From positions 6,550,001 to 6,614,000 of the forward strand of contig NZ_WOXS01000002.1 in NCBI RefSeq assembly GCF_009852415.1: a DNA stretch of 64,000 bases, read 5' to 3'. Numbering within the stretch: the stretch's first letter is position 1; every line of letters begins with the position of its first letter. The notes beneath the pieces were generated by a model. That model made no database searches. It saw only the letters and a list, made by a program, of their open reading frames with translations, and had not been told where the DNA came from. Source of the DNA: Streptomyces sp. Tu 3180 (GTDB lineage: Bacteria > Actinomycetota > Actinomycetes > Streptomycetales > Streptomycetaceae). Position numbers and translations under genes: made by a program. Of this stretch, positions 19,552-27,989 are shown piece by piece.

Positions 19552-21708
19552 TCACGCCGTGGCCGGCTCGGGCGCCGGCTCGGGTGCCGGCTCGGCGCCG
19601 TCGCCGTCCGCCGGTCCCGGACGGTCGCCGGACGGCCACCAGGCCCGTTCGCCGAGCAGCGAGGTGACCGCCGGCACCAGGACGAGCGCCATCACGAAGG
19701 CGGTGATCAGGATGCCGAACGACACCGCGAAGCCCAGCTGCTGGAGCATGCTGTTGGCGGCCAGCACCAGGACGCCGAACGTACCGGCCAGGATGACGGC
19801 GGCGGCCCCGATGGTGGGCGCCGACCGGGCCACGGCGATCCGGACGGCCTCCTGCCGGGTCCGGCCCCGGGCGATCTCCTCGCGCAGGCGGGCCACCATC
19901 AGGATGTTGTAGTCCGTGCCGATCGCCACCACGAAGAGGTAGACGAACACGGGCAGCGCGAACATCAGCCCGTTCTCGCCCTTGATCTGCTGGAAGACCA
20001 GGACGGCCGCGCCGAGGGTGGCGCCGAAGCCGAGGCCCACGGCCGCGATCAGGTACCAGGGCGCGACGGCGCTGCGCAGCAGGAGCCCGAGGATCACCAT
20101 GATGGCGACGCCGGCGACCGGGAAGACCAGCGAGTAGTCGCGGTCGACGGCGGTGCGGATGTCCGCGAGCACGGCGCTGGTGCCGCCGACGAGCGCCTCG
20201 GTGCCCTCGGGCGCCGCTCGGTGCGCGGTGTCGCGCAGCTCTCCGGAGACCAGGTCGATCGCCGCCTCCTCGGCGGGGCGGAAGTCCAGTACGACGCTGA
20301 ACTGCGCCGCGTCCCCGGTGGTGCCGAGCACGGCCGGGGAGACGTCGCCGACGCCCTCGACCGCGGAGAGCTCCTTGCGGAACGCCTCCAGGCCGGCCGG
20401 GTCGAGCCGGGAGCCGTCCCCGGTGGTGACGAGCACCAGGGAGGGGTCGGTCTGCCCGGCGGAGAAGCCGAGCCTGAGGTCCCTGGAGGCCTGGACGGAC
20501 TCCAGGTCCCGCGGCAGCGAACTCTCGCTGTCGAACTCGGCGCTGAAGCCGAGGGCGGCCACGCTCATGACGGCCAGCAGACCGCCGGAGAGGCCCGCGA
20601 GCAGGCGGGGCCGCCGGGAGACGAGGCCGCCGAGCCGGTCGGCGAGGACGCTCCCGGACTGCTTCCTCCACGCCTTGGAGGGCCAGAACGCCTTGGCGCC
20701 CAGCAGCGAGAAGACGGCCGGTACGAGGGTCAGGGAGGCCAGCAGGGTGACGGCGACGGCGATGGCCAGCGACGGGCCCATGGCACGCAGCATGCCCATG
20801 GTGGAGAGCGCCAGGGCGAGGAAGGCGACGACGACCGCGCCGGCCGCGGAGGCGATGGTCTCGCCGACCCGGGCCACCGCGCCGGTCATGGCCTCCCTGG
20901 GCGCCCGGCCCTCCCGCAGGAGCTCGCGGTAGCGGAAGAGCAGGAACAGGATGTAGTCGGTGCCGACGCCGAACAGCACCACGATGAGGATGGCGGAGAC
21001 CGAGCTGTCGGCCTGGAGCCCGCCGAGTTCGGCGGCGGTGGCGATCAGGCCGGTGGCCACGACGAACACCAGGAGGATCAGCAGCACCGGCAGCAGCGCG
21101 ACGAGCGGACTGCGGAAGATCAGGAGCAGCAGCACCACGATCAGCACCAGGGTCGCCATCATGATCATGGCGTCGGTGTCGCCGGAGGACTCGAGGTTGT
21201 CCAGGCCGCTGGCGGTCGGCCCGGTCACCCCCATGCTCAGGCCGGTGCCCGCGAGCAACGGCCGGGCGTCCGCCCGGAGCTGCCTCACCGACTCGAAGAG
21301 CTCCCGGTCGTAGTGGTCCTCCGTGGTGGCGAAGACGCTCGCCAGCGCCACCTTGCCGTTGGGCGAGACCGCCTCGGGGCCCGTCAGGACCGACTTCACC
21401 TTGTCGTAGCCCTCGGCCTGCAGGGCCCCGGCGATCCGGGTCACCTCCGCCAGGTCGGCCGGCGAGAGCCTGCCCCGGTCGGCGCGCTGGAACACCGCGA
21501 CGGCGCTGGGCTGCTCCGCCGCCGGGAACGCGCGCTGCTGCAGCTCCGTGGCGCGCACCGACTCGTAGTGGGACGGCAGGAAGTCCGCCTGGTCGTTGGT
21601 GCTCTTCAGCTGGGGGGCGAGCGCGACCGCGGCGACGGTCGCGATGACCCAGGCGGTGATCGTCAGCCAGGGCCGGTCGACGGCGAACCGCCCTATCCGT
21701 CCGAACAT
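19552..21708 (-). CDS. MMPL family RND-type transporter
   Basis: This 718-residue transporter has the duplicated MMPL layout: one helix, a large outside loop, five to six helices with GVGTDY.LFLLFRYRE, and the same plan repeated with AIGTDYNILMVARLREE. Such proteins move lipids, lipopeptides or small molecules outward using the proton gradient. The start (MFGRIGRFAVDRPW) has GGAG five bases ahead; the in-frame extension upstream to 21939 lacks membrane or family features and is discarded. It is the first gene of a two-gene minus-strand operon with the UbiB-type kinase. Confidence 0.93.
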   Translation of the reverse strand: MFGRIGRFAVDRPWLTITAWVIATVAAVALAPQLKSTNDQADFLPSHYESVRATELQQRAFPAAEQPSAVAVFQRADRGRLSPADLAEVTRIAGALQAEGYDKVKSVLTGPEAVSPNGKVALASVFATTEDHYDRELFESVRQLRADARPLLAGTGLSMGVTGPTASGLDNLESSGDTDAMIMMATLVLIVVLLLLIFRSPLVALLPVLLILLVFVVATGLIATAAELGGLQADSSVSAILIVVLFGVGTDYILFLLFRYRELLREGRAPREAMTGAVARVGETIASAAGAVVVAFLALALSTMGMLRAMGPSLAIAVAVTLLASLTLVPAVFSLLGAKAFWPSKAWRKQSGSVLADRLGGLVSRRPRLLAGLSGGLLAVMSVAALGFSAEFDSESSLPRDLESVQASRDLRLGFSAGQTDPSLVLVTTGDGSRLDPAGLEAFRKELSAVEGVGDVSPAVLGTTGDAAQFSVVLDFRPAEEAAIDLVSGELRDTAHRAAPEGTEALVGGTSAVLADIRTAVDRDYSLVFPVAGVAIMVILGLLLRSAVAPWYLIAAVGLGFGATLGAAVLVFQQIKGENGLMFALPVFVYLFVVAIGTDYNILMVARLREEIARGRTRQEAVRIAVARSAPTIGAAAVILAGTFGVLVLAANSMLQQLGFAVSFGILITAFVMALVLVPAVTSLLGERAWWPSGDRPGPADGDGAEPAPEPAPEPATA

Positions 21709-22088
21709 GGTGCTCCTTCGTGCTTCCTGGGCCGGGGGACACCGGGGCCCGCACACGGGGGGCGCCGGTCCTCCGCAGTCTGGCCGCGGGGCGCGCCGCC
21801 GCCGACGGCTCGCGGCCAACGCGGCAAGAACCTGCCAGGACCGTTGTCCGCGCTCCGGGCCCGGTGTGACAGTCGTGACGTCCGCAGCGCGACCCGGTGC
21901 GACAGCCACGGTGTCCGCAGCGCGATCCGCCGCGGACACCGTCCCTCTCCCGGCCCGCCGCGCGTACCGTCCGGGCCCTGCCGCGGCGGCGGGAGGGCGG
22001 CCGGCCGTCAGGGGCGGGCCACCCGAGGCGGCCGCCCGTGGTGCCCGCGGCCGGGGGAGTCCCCGTGTCCCGTCACCCAGGAGCCCGG
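21709..22088. other. Divergent control region, 380 bp, no gene
   Basis: This region separates the MMPL/UbiB operon (minus) from the polyprenyl synthase/SARP pair (plus). I see no convincing coding sequence. It contains a near-direct repeat and an inverted repeat at 21861-21941, listed separately, which are the best candidates for regulator binding. Confidence 0.7.
21861..21941. repeat. Direct and inverted repeats in a divergent promoter region
   Basis: Two 32-base copies starting CCGGTG(T/C)GACAG and ending GTCCGCAGCGCGA lie at 21861-21892 and 21895-21926. The second copy also supplies CGGTGTCCGC (21909-21918), which pairs exactly with GCGGACACCG (21932-21941), 13 bases apart. This is a plausible binding site for a regulator such as the nearby SARP; no binding partner is shown. 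Confidence 0.6.
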
Positions 22089-23114
22089 ATGAACGTGTTG
22101 AGCGCCCCGGAGCGCGGTTCCCTCCTGTCCGAACTCGCCGCCGGCGACCCGGCGCTGCGGGACCGGCTGACCGAGCGTCTGCGGAGCGTCGAGCGGTGCC
22201 TTCGGGAGCGCACCGCCCGTACCGCCGATCCCCGGGTCGCCGAGCTCGTCGGGCACGTCGTGGCCACCGGCGGAAAGCGGCTGCGGCCCCTGCTGGTCCT
22301 GCTGGGGGCGGAGTTCGGGGAGGCGGGGCGCGAGGGCGTCGTCGACGCGGCCGTCCTGGCCGAACTCGTCCACGCCTCCTCCCTGTACCACGACGACGTC
22401 ATCGACGGGGCCGGCACCCGGCACGGGGCGGCCAGCGCCAACGCCCGCTGGGGGGAGCGGCGCGCGGTCTTCGCCGGGGACTGGCTCCTCGCCCAGGCCT
22501 CCCGGACGGCCTGCGGGCTCGGGCTCGAGGCGGTGCGGGCGAACGCGGCGGCGGCGGGCCGGCTGGTGCGCGGCCAGAGCCTGGAACTGCTCGGGCCGGG
22601 CCCCGGGGTGGCCCCCCTGGACCACTACTTCCAGGTGATCTCGGGCAAGTCCGCGTCCCTGTTCGCCCTGGCGCTGCGGCTCGGCGCCCTGCAGGCCGGC
22701 GCGCCCGGGGAGCACGCCGACGCCCTCGCCGAGTACGGCGAGCAACTGGGCCTCGCCTTCCAGATCTCCGACGACCTCCTCGACGTCGGGTCGACCGCCC
22801 GCGCGACGGGCAAGGAGCCGGGCATGGACGTGGGGGCCGGGGTGCTCAGCCTCCCCGTGCTGCTGGCCCTGGCCGGTGACGCCCCGGGCGACGGGGAGCT
22901 GCGCGCCCTGATCGCCGCCGGACCGGCCGCCGGGACGCCCCCGCACCGCCGGGCACTGGAACTCCTGCGGGACTCCGCCGCGTTCGCCGGGGCCGGAGCC
23001 CTGAGGGACGAGCGCCTGGAACTGGCCCGTACCGCCCTCGCGGCCCTGCCCGGGACCCCGGCACGCGGGGCCCTGGAGCGGCTCTGCGACTTCGTGGCCC
23101 ACCGCGTGGGCTGA
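22089..23114 (+). CDS. Trans-polyprenyl diphosphate synthase
   Basis: This 341-residue enzyme condenses isopentenyl diphosphate onto an allylic primer. It has GGKRLRP (61-67), the first Asp-rich motif DDVID (102-106) and the second FQISDDLLD with D228/D229/D232. The residues four and five positions before the first motif are serines rather than bulky aromatics, which in this family usually allows longer chains (geranylgeranyl or above). AGGAG at 22079-22083 fixes the ATG at 22089; the longer in-frame extension is arginine- and proline-rich and unlikely. No squalene, carotenoid or terpene cyclase gene accompanies it here. Its partners appear to be the SARP regulator after it and the MMPL/UbiB genes opposite. 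Confidence 0.94.
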   Translation: MNVLSAPERGSLLSELAAGDPALRDRLTERLRSVERCLRERTARTADPRVAELVGHVVATGGKRLRPLLVLLGAEFGEAGREGVVDAAVLAELVHASSLYHDDVIDGAGTRHGAASANARWGERRAVFAGDWLLAQASRTACGLGLEAVRANAAAAGRLVRGQSLELLGPGPGVAPLDHYFQVISGKSASLFALALRLGALQAGAPGEHADALAEYGEQLGLAFQISDDLLDVGSTARATGKEPGMDVGAGVLSLPVLLALAGDAPGDGELRALIAAGPAAGTPPHRRALELLRDSAAFAGAGALRDERLELARTALAALPGTPARGALERLCDFVAHRVG

Positions 23115-23135
23115 ACCACCTACTGGAGAACGAAC

Positions 23136-25160
23136 ATGCCCGGGTACAGCGACACCGTGCGCGACCGCTCCGCGCGACCCGGCCCCGTGGGAGCGGGCGC
23201 CGTCCGCCGGTCCGCCGTGCCGTCCGCTGCCCAGCCCGCCGCGCCGCCGGCCGTGCGCCCCTGCGCGCAGCCGCGCCCGGCCGCCGGGCCCCCGGTCCAC
23301 CACGGACCGGCGGGTGCGCACGGCGCCGGCCCGTTCGCGTTCCGCGTGCTCGGGCCGGTCGAGGCCGAGACCGGCGGGCGGGCGGTGCCCCTCGGCGGCA
23401 CGAAGCAGCGCACGGTCCTCGCGGCACTGCTGCTCGCCGGGGGCCGGCCGCTCTCCGACGACCGGCTCAAGGCCCTGCTGTGGGGGGACGAGCCGCCCGC
23501 CACCGCGACGGCCCAGCTCTACACGTACGTCTCCCATCTCAGGAAGCGGCTGCACACCCACGTGCGCCTGGAGCGCCACGCCCGCGCCTACCGGCTGGAC
23601 ACCCGCGCCGCCTTCCTCGACCGGACGGCCTTCGAGAGCCTGGTGGCCCACGGCCGGGCGGCGCTGACGGCGGGCCACCACGCCGCGGCCGCCGACCACC
23701 TCGGGCAGGCGCTCGCGCTGCGGCGCGGGCCGGTGCTCTCCAACGTCACCGTCCACCTCAGGGAACAAGAACGGCCCTTCCTGGACGAGGCACTCCTGTC
23801 CGCGCGGGAGGACGCGATCGAGGCCGAGCTGGCGCTGGGGCGCCACGCCGCGGCGGTCCCGCGGCTGATGCGGCTCGTGCGGGAGCACCCCCTGCGCGAG
23901 CGGCTGCTCGGGCAGCTCATGACCGCGCTGCACCGGTGCGGGCGGCAGGCGGAGGCCCTCGCGGTGTACGAGCACGGCCGGCGGGTCCTCGGCGACGAGC
24001 TGGGGGTGGAGCCGGGCCCGGACCTGCGGGACGTCCGGCGGTCCGTGCTGGCCGGCGCCCGCTCGACGCCGGCCGCGCGCGCGGTGGCGGTCGCCGGGGC
24101 GGCGCTCGTCCCGCCGGACGGCGGGCCCCGCCCTCCGTCGGCACGGGTGCGTGACCGCGGCGCCTGGAGCGGCGTCGTGCCCGCGATGCTGCCCGCCGAC
24201 GTCGCGGACTTCACCGGCCGCCGCCCGGAGCTGGACGCCGTCGAGGACGCCCTGCGGCGGGCGGAACCCTCCCACACCGTGGTGACGGGCGCCGCGGGCA
24301 CCGGCAAGTCGGCCCTGGCCGTGCGCGCCGCGCACCGGTCGCGGCGGGACTTCCCGGACGGCCAGCTCCACGCCGACCTGGCCGGGCAGTCCGGACGCCC
24401 CCGCTCGCCCGCCGAGGTGCTCGGCGGGTTCCTGCGGGCCGTGGGCGTCGCGGAGCACAGCCTTCCGGCCTCCCCGGAGGAGCGCGGCCAGCTCTACCGC
24501 AGTCTGCTCGCCGACCGCCGGATGCTGGTGCTCCTGGACAACGCCGCCGACGACCGCCAGGTCCGCCCGCTGCTGCCCGGGGCGGGCGGCTGCCGCACGC
24601 TGATCACCGGCCGGGACTCCTTCGCCACCCTGCCGGGGGCGCGTCCGGTCACCCTCGGCCCGATGGGCGGCGGGGAGGGCCTCGGGATGCTGAGCGCGAT
24701 CCTGGGGGCCGAACGCGTCGGGGAGGAGCCCGACGCCGCCGCCCGCCTGGTCGAGCTGTGCGACCGGCTGCCGCTCGCCCTGCGGATCGTGGCGGCCCGG
24801 CTGGCCGCGCACCCGCACCGGCGGCTCGCGGCAGCGGCCGACCGGCTCGAACCGGAGGACCGCAGGCTCGACGAGCTGCGGGCGGGCGACCTCGACGTCC
24901 GGGCGGCGCTGTCCTCGGCCCGCCGCAGGCTGACCGGGCCGGTGCGCAGGGCCCTGGTGGTCCTGGCGTCCGCCGGCCCCGGCGTCTTCACCGCGCAGGA
25001 GGCGGCGCACATCCTCGGCTGTCCGGAACAGGAGGCCGAGGACGCCCTGGAGAGGCTGGCGGGTGCCCGCCTGCTGGAGGTGTCCGGCCCGACCCCGCCG
25101 CGCTACCGCCTCAGGCCGCTGGTGCGCCTCTTCGCCCTCGAGCACGACCACGCCCACTGA
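23136..25160 (+). CDS. SARP-type regulator with NB-ARC ATPase domain (AfsR-like)
   Basis: This 674-residue regulator begins with a Pro/Ala-rich tail of about 66 residues. An OmpR-type winged helix follows (FRVLGPVEAETGG...GTKQRTVLAALLL, about 67-165), then the bacterial transcriptional activation domain (EDAIEAELALGRHAAAVPRL..., about 170-315). An NB-ARC-type nucleotide-binding region comes next, with P-loop GAAGTGKS (385-392), and the protein ends in a winged-helix segment. No long TPR array follows, so it is shorter than AfsR. GGAG at 23125-23128 precedes the ATG, 21 bases after the polyprenyl synthase stop, so both are probably co-transcribed. SARPs activate antibiotic genes by binding heptamer direct repeats; its targets may be the divergent control region or the NRPS cluster. 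Confidence 0.92.
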   Translation: MPGYSDTVRDRSARPGPVGAGAVRRSAVPSAAQPAAPPAVRPCAQPRPAAGPPVHHGPAGAHGAGPFAFRVLGPVEAETGGRAVPLGGTKQRTVLAALLLAGGRPLSDDRLKALLWGDEPPATATAQLYTYVSHLRKRLHTHVRLERHARAYRLDTRAAFLDRTAFESLVAHGRAALTAGHHAAAADHLGQALALRRGPVLSNVTVHLREQERPFLDEALLSAREDAIEAELALGRHAAAVPRLMRLVREHPLRERLLGQLMTALHRCGRQAEALAVYEHGRRVLGDELGVEPGPDLRDVRRSVLAGARSTPAARAVAVAGAALVPPDGGPRPPSARVRDRGAWSGVVPAMLPADVADFTGRRPELDAVEDALRRAEPSHTVVTGAAGTGKSALAVRAAHRSRRDFPDGQLHADLAGQSGRPRSPAEVLGGFLRAVGVAEHSLPASPEERGQLYRSLLADRRMLVLLDNAADDRQVRPLLPGAGGCRTLITGRDSFATLPGARPVTLGPMGGGEGLGMLSAILGAERVGEEPDAAARLVELCDRLPLALRIVAARLAAHPHRRLAAAADRLEPEDRRLDELRAGDLDVRAALSSARRRLTGPVRRALVVLASAGPGVFTAQEAAHILGCPEQEAEDALERLAGARLLEVSGPTPPRYRLRPLVRLFALEHDHAH

Positions 25161-25170
25161 CGGAACGCGG

Positions 25171-25554
25171 TCAGCCGCACCCTCCCGCGTGCCCCTCGTC
25201 GAAGCCGAACGACATCGTGGAGCCCCCGTCGCCGGTGTACGGCAGCAGGGAGCTGCTCAGGTAGTCGATGTAGGTGGCGACCACGTTGCTCCAGTTCAGG
25301 TCGGAGCCGACGCCCCTGCGGTCCGGCAGCCCCGGGGCCCGGCCGACGGTCTCGGTCCGGCCGAAGCCGTCCTTCTCCAGGAGGCCCCGGATCGTGCTCC
25401 TGGCGTTCACCTCGTCGGCCGCGCCCTGGCCGTTCAGCACCGTCATCAGGTTCATCCCGCCCTGCTCCAGCCAGGACGTGATCTCCTCCTCCAGCTCCGC
25501 CAGCACCCGGTCGCTGTCGCGACCCTCCCCGCCTCGGGGCGTCGTGCCGCTCAT
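25171..25554 (-). CDS. Small hypothetical protein of 127 residues
   Basis: I do not recognise this protein. The N-terminal half is charged and helical (ELEEEITSWLEQGG, then TIRGLLEKDGFGR). The C-terminal half is polar and aromatic (SDLNWSNVVATYIDYLSSSLLPY) and ends in a Gly/Cys stretch (GHAGGCG). It has no signal peptide and no membrane segment. A GAGGCGG element precedes the ATG at 25554. It converges on the SARP gene with only 10 bases between stops. Coding bias supports a real gene. Confidence 0.7.
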   Translation of the reverse strand: MSGTTPRGGEGRDSDRVLAELEEEITSWLEQGGMNLMTVLNGQGAADEVNARSTIRGLLEKDGFGRTETVGRAPGLPDRRGVGSDLNWSNVVATYIDYLSSSLLPYTGDGGSTMSFGFDEGHAGGCG

Positions 25555-25726
25555 AGCCGCCTCCCTCGTCCGTCACAGATCCGCTCAGTCGATGCCGGCA
25601 CATGATCCCGGAGACATCTATGAAGTGCCTATGGCGAGCGGATCCGCCCGCCCCCGTACCTGCCGGATCCCGCGGGACCGGTGGAGGGCCGGGGACCGCG
25701 GAGCCACCGCCCCGCGGGGCACGGTC

Positions 25727-25741
25727 TAGGGTCGGACGTCA
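25727..25741 (+). promoter_or_regulatory. Leaderless-type -10 box before the ThuA-like gene
   Basis: TAGGGT at 25727-25732 lies eight bases before the ATG at 25741, and no ribosome-binding site is present. This places the likely transcript start at or next to the start codon. No clear -35 is visible. Confidence 0.55.
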
Positions 25742-26391
25742 TGGCGCCCCGACTGCTTCTCTACACACGCACCACCGCATACCGCCACGCCTCCATCCCG
25801 GCCGCCGTCGCCGCCGTGCGGACGCTGGGGGAGTTCGAGGCCGACCACACGGAGGACCCGGCGGTCCTGGAGCGGCCCCTCGACCCCTACGCCGCCGTCG
25901 TCTTCCTCTCCACCAGCGGCGAGGTGCTCACCCCTGCGGGACGCGCCCGGCTCGCCGCGTACGTCGAGGGGGGCGGCGGCTTCGTCGGCGTGCACGCGGC
26001 GGCCTGCACCGAGGACGACTGGCCGTACTACGGCGAACTGCTCGGCGCCCGCTTCGACCGCCACCCCGCCCACCAGCCGGGCCGGGCGGTCGTCGAGGAC
26101 CGCGACCACCCGGCGACCCGGCACCTGCCGCCCGTGTGGGAGTTCACCGACGAGTGGTACGACTTCCGGACCAACCCGCGCCCCGCCGTGCGGGTCCTCG
26201 TCCGCGCCGACGAGTCGTCGTACGAGGGGGGCGGCATGGGCGACGACCACCCGCTGGCCTGGTGCCGCGGCCAGGGCGCCGGGCGCGTCTTCTACACCGC
26301 CCTCGGGCACGCCGCCGAGGCCTACGACGACCCCGCCTTCCGCGCCCACCTGCTCGGCGGGATCACCTGGGCGGCCGCCCCGCGTCCCTAG
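25741..26391 (+). CDS. ThuA-like domain protein
   Basis: This 216-residue cytoplasmic protein has the ThuA (trehalose-utilisation-like) fold signature: MAPRLLLYTRTTAYRHASIPA at the start, YVEGGGGFVGVHAAACTE in the middle, then FDRHPAHQPGRAVVEDRDHPATRHLP and WCRGQGAGRVFYTALGHAAEAY. The family is related to class I amidotransferase-like folds and occurs with sugar utilisation genes; its biochemical role is largely unknown. The ATG at 25741 is chosen because the domain begins there and a TAGGGT box sits just upstream, suggesting a leaderless mRNA. It is a single gene converging on the MFS gene. Confidence 0.88.
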   Translation: MAPRLLLYTRTTAYRHASIPAAVAAVRTLGEFEADHTEDPAVLERPLDPYAAVVFLSTSGEVLTPAGRARLAAYVEGGGGFVGVHAAACTEDDWPYYGELLGARFDRHPAHQPGRAVVEDRDHPATRHLPPVWEFTDEWYDFRTNPRPAVRVLVRADESSYEGGGMGDDHPLAWCRGQGAGRVFYTALGHAAEAYDDPAFRAHLLGGITWAAAPRP

Positions 26392-26469
26392 GGCCTGCCG
26401 GGATCATGCCGTGAACGGGGCCCGGCACGTCACCGCCGACGCCCCGCGACCCGATCCGGACGGCAGACC

Positions 26470-27699
26470 CTAGGCGTGCCGCTCCGGCAGGCCGGTGACG
26501 CGTCCGGCCTCCGCCGGGGCGTCCGTGCCGGACGAAGTGATCACCTCGGAGCGACGGCCGTCCCGGTCCGTCAGGCCGCCCGTGAGGGCGAGGCCGAAGC
26601 CGGCCAGGGCGAGAGCGGCACCGACCAGGGCGGGGGAGGTCCAGCCCCAGCCCGCCGAGATGGCCAGGCCGCCGAGCCAGGCGCCGCCCGCGTTGGCCAG
26701 GTTGAAGGCGGAGTGGTTGGAGGCCGCCGCCATCGTCGGGGCGTCCTTCGCCCTGGCCATGAGCAGCATCTGGACGGGCGTGGTGATGAAGGAACCCAGC
26801 GCACCGATGAAGGTGACCGTCACCAGGGCGGGCAGGGTGCTGTGGACGGTGAAGTAGAACGTCACCAGCGCGGCGGCGAGCAGGGCGAGCCCCGCGTACA
26901 GCGTCGGGCGCAGGGCACGGTCCGTGAGCGGGCCCGCGATCAGCGTGCCGAGCGTCATGCCGACGCCGTAGAGCGCGAGGACCAGGGTGGTCGAGGAGTC
27001 GGAGACGCCCGTCACCTTCGTCAGCATGGGCACCAGGTAGCTGTAGACGGCGAAGAAGCCGCCGAACCCCACGACGGCCGTGGCCAGGCCGATCGCGACC
27101 TGCCTGTTGCCCATCGCCCGCAGCTCGTGCCGGATGCCGGACTGCCGGCCGCGCGGCTGGTGGGGGACGAAGAGGGCCAGCGAGGCGAGGGCGAGCAGAC
27201 CGATGACGGCGACCGCGAGGTAGGCGGACCGCCAGCCCAGCTGCTGGCCGAGGGCCGTGCCGGCCGGGACGCCGACGATGTTCGCGACGGTGAGTCCGAG
27301 GAACATCTTCGAGACGGCGCGTGCGGCCCTGTCGGGGGCGACCAGCCGGGCCGCCACGACGGCGCCCACGCCGAACAGCGCCCCGTGCGGCAGCCCCGCG
27401 AGGAAGCGCGCGCCGAAGAGCAGGCCGAAGGTGGGGGCGAGCGCGGACGCGACGTTGCCGACCACGAACAGCCCGGTCAGGAGCAGCAGCAGCCGCTTGT
27501 GGGGCACCCGTGCACCGATGCCCGTCAGCACGGGGGCGCCGACGACGACGCCGAGCGCGTAGGCCGAGACGAGGTTGCCGGCGTCCGGCACGGAGACGCC
27601 GATCCCGTCGGCGATCTGGGGCAGCAGCCCCATCGTGGCGAACTCGGTCGTGCCGATGCCGAACGCGACGACGGCCAGGGCCAGCAGAGCCAGTGGCAT
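26470..27699 (-). CDS. MFS transporter, AraJ/Cmx type
   Basis: This 409-residue major facilitator has 12 predicted helices. The opening FGIGTTEFATMGLLPQIADG and the later LVSAYALGVVVGAPVL are typical of the AraJ/NepI/Cmx drug- and sugar-efflux group. The start at 27699 is where the first helix begins; the upstream in-frame extension has no family features. A weak AAGG lies about 12 bases ahead. It stands alone on the minus strand, 290 bases downstream of a LacI-type gene in the same direction. Its substrate cannot be read from sequence. Confidence 0.9.
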   Translation of the reverse strand: MPLALLALAVVAFGIGTTEFATMGLLPQIADGIGVSVPDAGNLVSAYALGVVVGAPVLTGIGARVPHKRLLLLLTGLFVVGNVASALAPTFGLLFGARFLAGLPHGALFGVGAVVAARLVAPDRAARAVSKMFLGLTVANIVGVPAGTALGQQLGWRSAYLAVAVIGLLALASLALFVPHQPRGRQSGIRHELRAMGNRQVAIGLATAVVGFGGFFAVYSYLVPMLTKVTGVSDSSTTLVLALYGVGMTLGTLIAGPLTDRALRPTLYAGLALLAAALVTFYFTVHSTLPALVTVTFIGALGSFITTPVQMLLMARAKDAPTMAAASNHSAFNLANAGGAWLGGLAISAGWGWTSPALVGAALALAGFGLALTGGLTDRDGRRSEVITSSGTDAPAEAGRVTGLPERHA

Positions 27700-27989
27700 G
27701 GTGCGGGGGAACCTTTCGAAGACAGCGGGCCAGGGTGCGAGGGAGGGGAGGACCGGGGTCGTCTCCGGCTCTCGTGGCCGGTCACGCTGAGCACCGTTGC
27801 CCGGCGCGCCCCAGGACGGGGCAAGCCCATGAGGAGTGGAGCAAGGGCGGCGGGCCGCGCATTCCAAGATCGGGCCGCACACTGCAGTGACCTGCGTCAC
27901 GTCGTGCCGGACGGGGCCGCACCGGCCGGACGGGACCCGGCCGCCGGCCGGACGGCGGGGCGTCGCCGTGCCGGAGCGCGCTGCCCCCG

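Noticed and set aside
19499..22092. Plus-strand open frames through the UbiB and MMPL genes
   Set aside because: Low-complexity Gln/Glu/Arg/His translations opposite clear membrane proteins; shadows.
22008..25157. Minus-strand frame of 1049 codons opposite the polyprenyl synthase and SARP
   Set aside because: Antisense shadow; both plus-strand genes have diagnostic motifs and ribosome-binding sites.
25171..25554. The 127-residue protein as a RiPP precursor
   Set aside because: It is long, lacks a clear leader/core boundary and has no modification enzymes nearby; the radical SAM gene is over 34 kb away.
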